Part shown: one piece after another, positions 1 to 5,800 of the stretch
Numbering within the stretch: position 1 is the first letter of the stretch
Layout: each line of letters opens with the position of its first letter
Assembly (NCBI GenBank): GCA_003573635.1
Contig: QUTJ01031758.1
Span: forward strand, 1-17,246
DNA: 17,246 nucleotides
Direction of reading: 5' to 3'
From: Goniomonas avonlea
Lineage: Eukaryota; Cryptophyceae; Goniomonadida; Goniomonadaceae
Program-made: the position numbers and the translations under genes
Notes under the pieces: generated by a model
Database searches by the model: none
Seen by the model: the letters and a program-made list of their open reading frames with translations, nothing else
Told to the model about the DNA's origin: nothing

Positions 1-220
1 GATTGAAACCAGAGCGAGACCACAAAGGGTCCGGATTGCTCCCAAACTGGCAATCAGATCAGAAAATTCTGTCATCGGAAAATTATCCACTGAAAAAAAA
101 CGTCGTACTGGTACGATATCGTACTCGACTAGGAGGCACTAGCTAGTTCGCACAGTGCTCCAGGACTTGTGACGGTACTGTAGCGTAGTAGCCGGCACGG
201 TAGTGTACGGTTGTTCCGCA
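1..220. other. 5' flank of the thioesterase gene, no gene seen
   Basis: No convincing coding exon or RNA gene is visible. This stretch should hold the promoter and 5' UTR of the gene starting at 221. I see no TATA-like box that I would defend. Confidence 0.4.
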
Positions 221-1003
221 ATGACCAAAGCAAAACTCCACGCGCCGCCTGAGGTGCTTCGGTATTTTGTGGACAACGTGCAGGAACCTGGTGAGCGTTT
301 CTTGCGAGACTACCATTTTTCTAATCTCAGGTGCAGGCCGGGTTGCTGTCGAAAACTGCGAGTGGTGGCAGAAAGTGCTCGCCACTGGTGATCTTGATCA
401 CGCCGGCGCTTATCCAGACCGTGGGCAGCCATACTCCCTTGAGATGCATTATGTCGCTGGGGCGCTCACTCCCTTTTATTTTGATCGTAAGTGGTTACCT
501 AAAGAAAATGATTGAAACTCCACTGACTCGTTTGTGTAGGTGCATTTTCCAAGGTCTCTTCGCCTGCGGTCCCTGACTGATCGTTTACACTGTGCAGGAC
601 CGACTCCATCAAGTCTGGTGTGTGTATATGGCACCACATGCAACCAATGCTGCTGGTGTTGTTCAAGGAGGGGCGATCGCTGCTGTGTTTGGTGAGTGTC
701 TGTCGGAACTGTCGAGATCTCACACTCGCAGACTGCGCCTGTGCCGGGCACGGGGGGCTGTGGTTTCAGTCATCTTGTGCGACTGCTAGTTTGAACGTGC
801 GTTTTCGAAAGCCAGCCCGCCCGCTGCCGGGTTGTTTTCGCATTGACACCTGGATTGATGTGTCCGCCGACAACTCCAACCGGGTAACGGTAACAGGCGA
901 GTTGAGCGATGGAAACGGCACAGTGTTCGACACAGCGTCAGGAGTAATGGTGAACACACGCTCGAACAAGCCAAATCCGCATACCCCTGTGGCTCGACTG
1001 TAA
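221..1003 (+). CDS. Hotdog-fold acyl-CoA thioesterase, THEM4/PaaI-like (5 exons)
   Basis: The model is exons 221-290, 331-486, 540-553, 598-691 and 732-1003, giving 201 residues and a TAA stop. The phases (1, 1, 0, 1) match at every junction, and introns are 40-53 bp. The family hydrolyses acyl-CoA thioesters. The 4HBT core is clear: the region reading VVQGGAIAAVFD carries the Gly-Gly turn and the catalytic-type Asp, whose codon is split by the last intron. It is followed by a long strand region (TASLNVRFRKP, then a GELSDGNGTVFDTASG stretch) typical of the C-terminal half of the fold. The usual His before Gly-Gly is Gln here. Exon 3 is only 14 nt, with donor GTCTCT, yet it is needed to keep frame. 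ATG 221 is the first in-frame ATG. No targeting peptide is obvious. The adjoining gene is convergent, so the gene is probably monocistronic. Family assignment is firm; the substrate is unknown. Confidence 0.85.
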
Positions 1004-1233
1004 GGTTCTCAGGCAAGTCTCATTAACGATGCATGTGCGCCTACAAACAAACACAGAGATTAGAGATTTGACCAAAAATCCGCACTATCGTCGTATACCC
1101 GCATTTGTTGTACCAAGTGTGGACCGACTTGAACAGAATAAACAAGTGATTGTATTTCAAGGTTCACTCGTTAGAAACCAGCTATGGAGCCCGGGACAAC
1201 GACCTGGTCACAATGGAGCGTTCGAGTGTTGCT
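1004..1233. other. Convergent intergenic region between genes 1 and 2
   Basis: These 230 bp separate two stop codons facing each other (TAA at 1001-1003 on plus, TAA at 1236-1234 on minus). An AATAAA at 1137-1142 on the plus strand could serve as a polyadenylation signal for the thioesterase, but this is weak. No coding potential is recognised. Confidence 0.35.
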
Positions 1234-2433
1234 TTAACTTGCCCATTTGATTTCGCCCTTGTTGCTGCGAGTGTCAAAGGTGACAACAGTCCCGCTGCCA
1301 AACATCCTGCTCCAGGACGCTGTCTTGGAGTCGTACACGCCGTCCGACAAAGGCTCACCGAGGGAAGGTTCGAACAGCTCGGGGAACCAGTGGTCAGCGA
1401 TCGAGCCATTATTGCTCGTCCACTCGCCCACAACAAAGTAGTGATCCACCCCGGCGCCGACGAGAAACGCTGCTGCCGAGTCCACGCAGTCCGCTGCAGA
1501 TGAGCAATAAGTATGGCATTCATAAACACCTCTCTGCTTGGTGGCTCGGGACATCTCGGTAAGGTTGCGAAGGGTGGTAATGGTCTCGTTGTTTGCGTCG
1601 CAGCCTTCGTGAAGAGCAGCGTTGGCATACACCCCGATTTCCCAAGGATCTTTCGCAACAAGGAGACCATCTCCCAATGCTGCGGTAGTATCTCGCATCA
1701 TCTCCTGGTGCCCTTTGTTCCAGGCACGTGCGGTGTCATCGTCAAGATCCCAGGCCACTCGCTGGTCCCAGCCGTTCTGCCAGCTCGCGTCTGCGCCGCA
1801 CCCATCAATCACCCCCGAAGCTGTCATCGCGAGACACATTGCCGTCCAATATTGCCGCACTTCAGGCAGCAAAAAGTTGTAGATATGGCATTTGCCCAAC
1901 GTCTCGAGGGCCGGTTTGCCGCTGACATTTTTGAGCAGGAAATCTGGGTGCTTTTCCAAGAACTCGGCAGGAAGAAAGTGGCCAGTAGCACAACCAGGCG
2001 TTGCATCAGGATTCAAAGTATGATTGACAGGCTCTCCTTTCTTGTCAGGATAATTCCAGCCGGAGTAGATACGCATCGAATCCAGCCAGACAATCACGCT
2101 GGCCGCGGGGTTCTTTGTCTTGACCTGCTTTGCAGTCGCAACCATGGCGTCTTCTTCCCACAGAAACACGGGTGCATTAGACCCTTGCCACTTCTCGATT
2201 GTGACCAGTGGGAACTGGGCGATAATGTCCAATTGCTCGTCGGTGAACGTGCCGTCTTTCGAGGTGTTTGTCTCCGCACAATGAAACGCCACAGGGAACG
2301 TTTTCCAGCTATGAACTGGACCTTTGCACGTGGAGCAATTGCTTGTTGTTGATTGGGCTCCAATTGGTATCGCTACGGCCCCTTGCAACAACACGACGCC
2401 GAGGACGAAAAGCAAAAAATTTCCGACCAGCAT
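1234..2433 (-). CDS. Secreted TIM-barrel glycoside-hydrolase-like protein, intronless
   Basis: A single exon encodes 399 residues. The start ATG is the complement of 2431-2433 and begins a clear signal peptide (MLVGNFLLFVLGVVLLQGAVA), predicting entry to the secretory pathway. The mature part has a Cys pair near residues 33-36 and many N-glycosylation sequons (for example NCS, NTS, NHT, NVS, NET, NLT, NGS). The order of motifs is that of unclassified TIM-barrel glycosidases: FPLVTIEKWQG near the first strand, ASVIVWLDSMRIYSGW, then SGVIDGCGADASWQNGW with an acidic strand end, and GVDHYFVVGEW near the C-terminus. I cannot assign a CAZy family or substrate. The frame stays open upstream through the adjacent MITE, but the ATG next to the MITE is the natural start because of the signal peptide. 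Gene 3 diverges from it, so they probably shared a short promoter before the insertion. Confidence 0.78.
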   Translation of the reverse strand: MLVGNFLLFVLGVVLLQGAVAIPIGAQSTTSNCSTCKGPVHSWKTFPVAFHCAETNTSKDGTFTDEQLDIIAQFPLVTIEKWQGSNAPVFLWEEDAMVATAKQVKTKNPAASVIVWLDSMRIYSGWNYPDKKGEPVNHTLNPDATPGCATGHFLPAEFLEKHPDFLLKNVSGKPALETLGKCHIYNFLLPEVRQYWTAMCLAMTASGVIDGCGADASWQNGWDQRVAWDLDDDTARAWNKGHQEMMRDTTAALGDGLLVAKDPWEIGVYANAALHEGCDANNETITTLRNLTEMSRATKQRGVYECHTYCSSAADCVDSAAAFLVGAGVDHYFVVGEWTSNNGSIADHWFPELFEPSLGEPLSDGVYDSKTASWSRMFGSGTVVTFDTRSNKGEIKWAS

Positions 2434-2786
2434 TACAAGGTCAGAGATAAAATAAGTTTCGCGGCTGAAACGGTCGCAGATCAAGGCGGTTTCATCTTGG
2501 TGTGGTCGGTTGGGCAAAAAAGTTTCGGTGGAACGGTCGCGAGATATGGATAGTTTCGTCACGAAACAAAAGGAAAATATGTCCATTGTTTCTTTTATAT
2601 CTCCTGTCGCACCTTTAGCTCGAAAGCCACAAACAAAAGCCACAACTTGGCCCACAAGTGGTCGCCCGGACAGCTGGTTTCGCAGGCCACGGTCGGGCAT
2701 TTTAAAGGTTTCGCACCCTCATGGTCGGTGTCCAAAACAGCGGTTTCATAAGCGTGGTCGAAACTTATTTTATCTCTGACCTTGTA
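2434..2786. mobile_element. MITE copy 1 (353 bp, TA target-site duplication)
   Basis: The element is bounded by perfect inverted repeats of 28 bp counting the flanking TA. The left end begins TACAAGGTCAGAGATAAAAT and the right end is its exact reverse complement. An identical copy lies at 14815-15167 in the same orientation. The flanks differ outside TA at both loci, so the TA pair is the likely target-site duplication, as for Tc1/mariner-type elements. The interior has no transposase and is rich in GTTTCG, GAAAC and GGTCG words in both orientations. The left end abuts the start codon of the minus-strand glycosidase-like gene. Short open frames inside are shared by both copies but look non-coding. 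Family assignment to Tc1/mariner is inferred from the TA only. Confidence 0.9.
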
Positions 2787-2874
2787 CTCGGCGAGATATT
2801 TCCGACTCAAATTCCACTGAGTTGGCTCATACAGTAGGGCGCTGGGGGCAATCTGTTTTGTGTGCGCCGCCGTG
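2787..2874. promoter_or_regulatory. Remnant of divergent promoter between genes 2 and 3
   Basis: This 88-bp stretch lies between the MITE and the ATG of gene 3. Without the MITE and its duplicated TA, the two divergent start codons would be about 90 bp apart, so a shared bidirectional promoter is likely. I see no specific motif that I would name. Confidence 0.35.
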
Positions 2875-5800
2875 ATGAAGAGACCCGTGACCGGCGTCTT
2901 GTTGGTCCTGGCCTGTGCTTCAGTGGGTGCAGTTGAACAATCAGCCGAAATTTTGTACCCGAAGCCTGGTGATGTTGTTGTTGCCGACCGGCTTCAGATT
3001 TTTTTTGCCTCTTCTGGCTACGATGGGCATATCGCAGTGCTATCGCACAAGGTCGACTCGCCCGCCCAGCAGAAAACTCGAGAACTTCTTCGCACATCTT
3101 GCGAGAACGATGTCAAACACAAGGTTGAAATGGTTGGATTGCTAGACAGCGGTCTCCACACCTTCACGCTCAATATTCTTGACATCGAAGAGGACAAGCC
3201 CCCTCTCTACTCCACGTTTGTTGCTGTCCAGTTCCGTGGGAAGGTTGGTGGTCTGGTGGTGCAGCATGGTGGGCCTTCATGCGCACAAACTGGTGTTCCT
3301 ACATTTTTCAACATCCTGCAGCAACGGGTTCTGCAAGTGCCTGGTGCTGTCTTCTCTGTAACCGGGAAGAGCAGCGATGGCAGCTCGTTCGTTGGAGGCG
3401 TGCACCCGGGCAATGCTGGAAGCATCAGCGCCTGGTTCACCCCACCATCACCGGGCAACTACACAGTCGAGGTGGTCCTCGTGGCTCTGCCTGAGAAGTG
3501 GCGCCGCTTGTGGGCCTCCTGGACCGAAGGCGATGTCAGCTTCTATAACTGGAACGTGCCCGGCTCGCCTTTCGAGGTCCAAGTCGGAAATGAGGCATGT
3601 CCGATCGATGATACGGCCGGTGACCAGCACCTGCCCACTCCTCAGTGTGAAAATGTGAGAGTGCCCCCCTCCGTCCGAAGGCTGACGTACGCACAGGTCA
3701 AGAAAAATACAGGTGATGAAAGTATCACTGCCGTGTTACCGTTGGGAGTAGAGGACGTGGCTCAGGCAGTGCTCCTGTTTGAGACGCTCAAGACTAAGTT
3801 TGTTTCTGGCCTGAAGGAAGTGCTGGTGGTTGCGGCAGAAGAACAAATCCCGGTATATGCAGTGCTCAACTTTTTCAGCATCACCACCACCATCAAGATC
3901 GGCACCATCCCGATCGTCATCCCAACTCTCATCGTTTTTGTCTGTATTAAATTTCTTTGACACGAGCTCCACAGGGGTTAAGTCTGGTTCTTGCTCAATC
4001 AGGCGTCCCTGTGCGCTTTGCAGACGAGACCAGCCTCCTCCCTGAGGCCACCAGTGTCCCCCCAGCAGGTGCGCCCAGGGGTGGATGGCGTGCTTTGGTT
4101 TTGGGCATGGTTGGTGTGCTGTCATGGACCAGAGGTCACCAATCTGTGCTGTGTTGTCATGGCCCATACGTCTTGTGTTGTGCTGTCATGGCGGACGGAA
4201 CCGACCTGTGCTGTGTTGGCATGGCCCATACGTCTGTGTTGTGCTGGTCATGGCCCGGACGTAACCGACGCCGAGCAGGACGCCGCATGCTGTTGGGACT
4301 CGCTGCCGCCAAGCTCGTGTCGACCGACTTCTATGTTCTTTTGACTCCGCAGAGCTTGTGCGGTCGAGACATAAGGGCCAGCGACCTTTTGCTTGACGGG
4401 AGAGCTATTGTGCCGACAGCTGCTACGATGCCGCGACAGTGCCAGGTGCCCAAGCCACCATGTCTGCAAGGAAGCAATTCAGTGAGGACCGATATCAAAA
4501 CTGCTTGCTTATTCTCTTGCCTGTTTGTGAGGGTTTTAGTAGCTCTGGAATAGCTGCCGAAAGGTGTACGCCCAAGATGTACTCCTCCTTGTGTCCAGGG
4601 AGGCGGGAGTGTGCCTGTGCCGTGTCTGTGTGATGGTATCTGTGGCGGTTTTCGATTGAAACAACGTCCCCCCCCACCAGATTGACGCTGCTGCAAAAAT
4701 TTTGCGGATTGAAACTCCTGGAAGCGAGTCGCTGCCTGCTCGAGCGCCAGTCGTGCTCAAGTGCGTCAAGTTTCCTTTGTATGCGAGAGTGGGTATGAGC
4801 TCTCGCATACATGCGCTTGCGTGATCCATGCGTGATCCGCCTCGCATCCTGAGGATTGCCCAGAGAATCCGCTCTTGAATTTCCACATACATAGCAAATT
4901 GTCCATAATTTCCACATACATAGCAAATTGTCTCCGCTCTCGTGTACAGACGGAATCCTCCGGAAGAACACATGCGTGATCGCCATGAACGTACCTGTTC
5001 TATGGTAGAATCTGAGTGTGAGCGATTGGATTAGCTGCTGATGCAGCACGTGCAGGACGAGCGTAAGCAGAGGCGTGACTGAGGTCTTGCTGCAGCTTCC
5101 CGTGGCAACCTTGCAGGGGGTCAAAGGCGACCGGTCCTGCGGTGCCACCGACACCACCTTGTGCGTTGGATTTCTTCATCTTCCAGCCAGTGACCTCCTG
5201 AGTTCCTGACCCCCCCCCCCTGAGGTGTCATCATCTCCTCAGTCACTGAACTTCTGAGTCCAGTTGCATCACCCCGCACCCGGACCGCGCTGCTTGAGTC
5301 GCACCCCACCTTCAGTGTTCTCATGGAAAGCGGGGCGACTTATTCTCTGATATTGACTGGATTGACTAGAGGGGGATGACTGGATTGAGAGAATGCGCAG
5401 GTACTCCGTGTGGGCGTCGGCCAACCACTTGTTCTCGAGCAGCCACGTGTTCCCCTGCAAAGGGCCGCAGCTGCATGGCACGGATGCTGTCTATACCCCG
5501 CTGGATGTGCGTCTTTGTGGGTTAGGACACTAGTGTATGATACCGCAGGTGAATGAAACGGATGTGTCGTAGGCGAGCTGGTGTGGTTGTCGTGACACAG
5601 AGGCGTTGACAGCAACTTCTGGATCCACGTGTCACGTGATTTCTCGTGCCGGAGGCACGTGCTTCCGCGTGTCCATGTCATGTGTCTCCGCGCTTTGCAC
5701 TTGACCGCTCGAGGCAGCGTCCCCGACGATGGAACTATCTCGTGTGTGTGCGTGTGCGCGTGCGAGGGTGTGCGTGCGAGGGTGTGCGTGCGAGGGTGTG

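Noticed and set aside
692-769. Longer last intron of the thioesterase ending at TTTCAG (769)
   Set aside because: It breaks the reading frame into TASLNVRF, whereas the acceptor at 731 keeps the frame and completes the catalytic-type Asp codon.
1355-1380. GGTTCGAAC resembling a tRNA T-arm
   Set aside because: It lies within the glycosidase-like coding sequence and no acceptor stem or anticodon arm can be folded around it.
1513-2352. Long plus-strand open frame across the secreted glycosidase-like gene
   Set aside because: It is antisense to a gene with a signal peptide and coherent motifs; its own product is composition-driven and has no recognisable domain.
2434-2700. N-terminal extension of the glycosidase-like protein through the MITE
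   Set aside because: The frame is open, but the signal peptide starts precisely at the ATG outside the element, so the extension is unlikely to be the native start.
2510-2779. 89-codon frame present in both MITE copies
   Set aside because: Identity of the copies explains its conservation. The sequence is short, basic, lacks transposase motifs and crosses the terminal repeat.
3862-4002. Alternative intron 1 of gene 3 ending at CAATCAG (4002)
   Set aside because: The phase after that acceptor does not match either nearby donor; the acceptor at 3974 does.
1-4720. Recurring GATTGAAAC strings (1, 510, 4654, 4707) as a CRISPR-like repeat
   Set aside because: Spacing is irregular, the match is only 8-9 bases, and the context is eukaryotic with introns; chance is sufficient.
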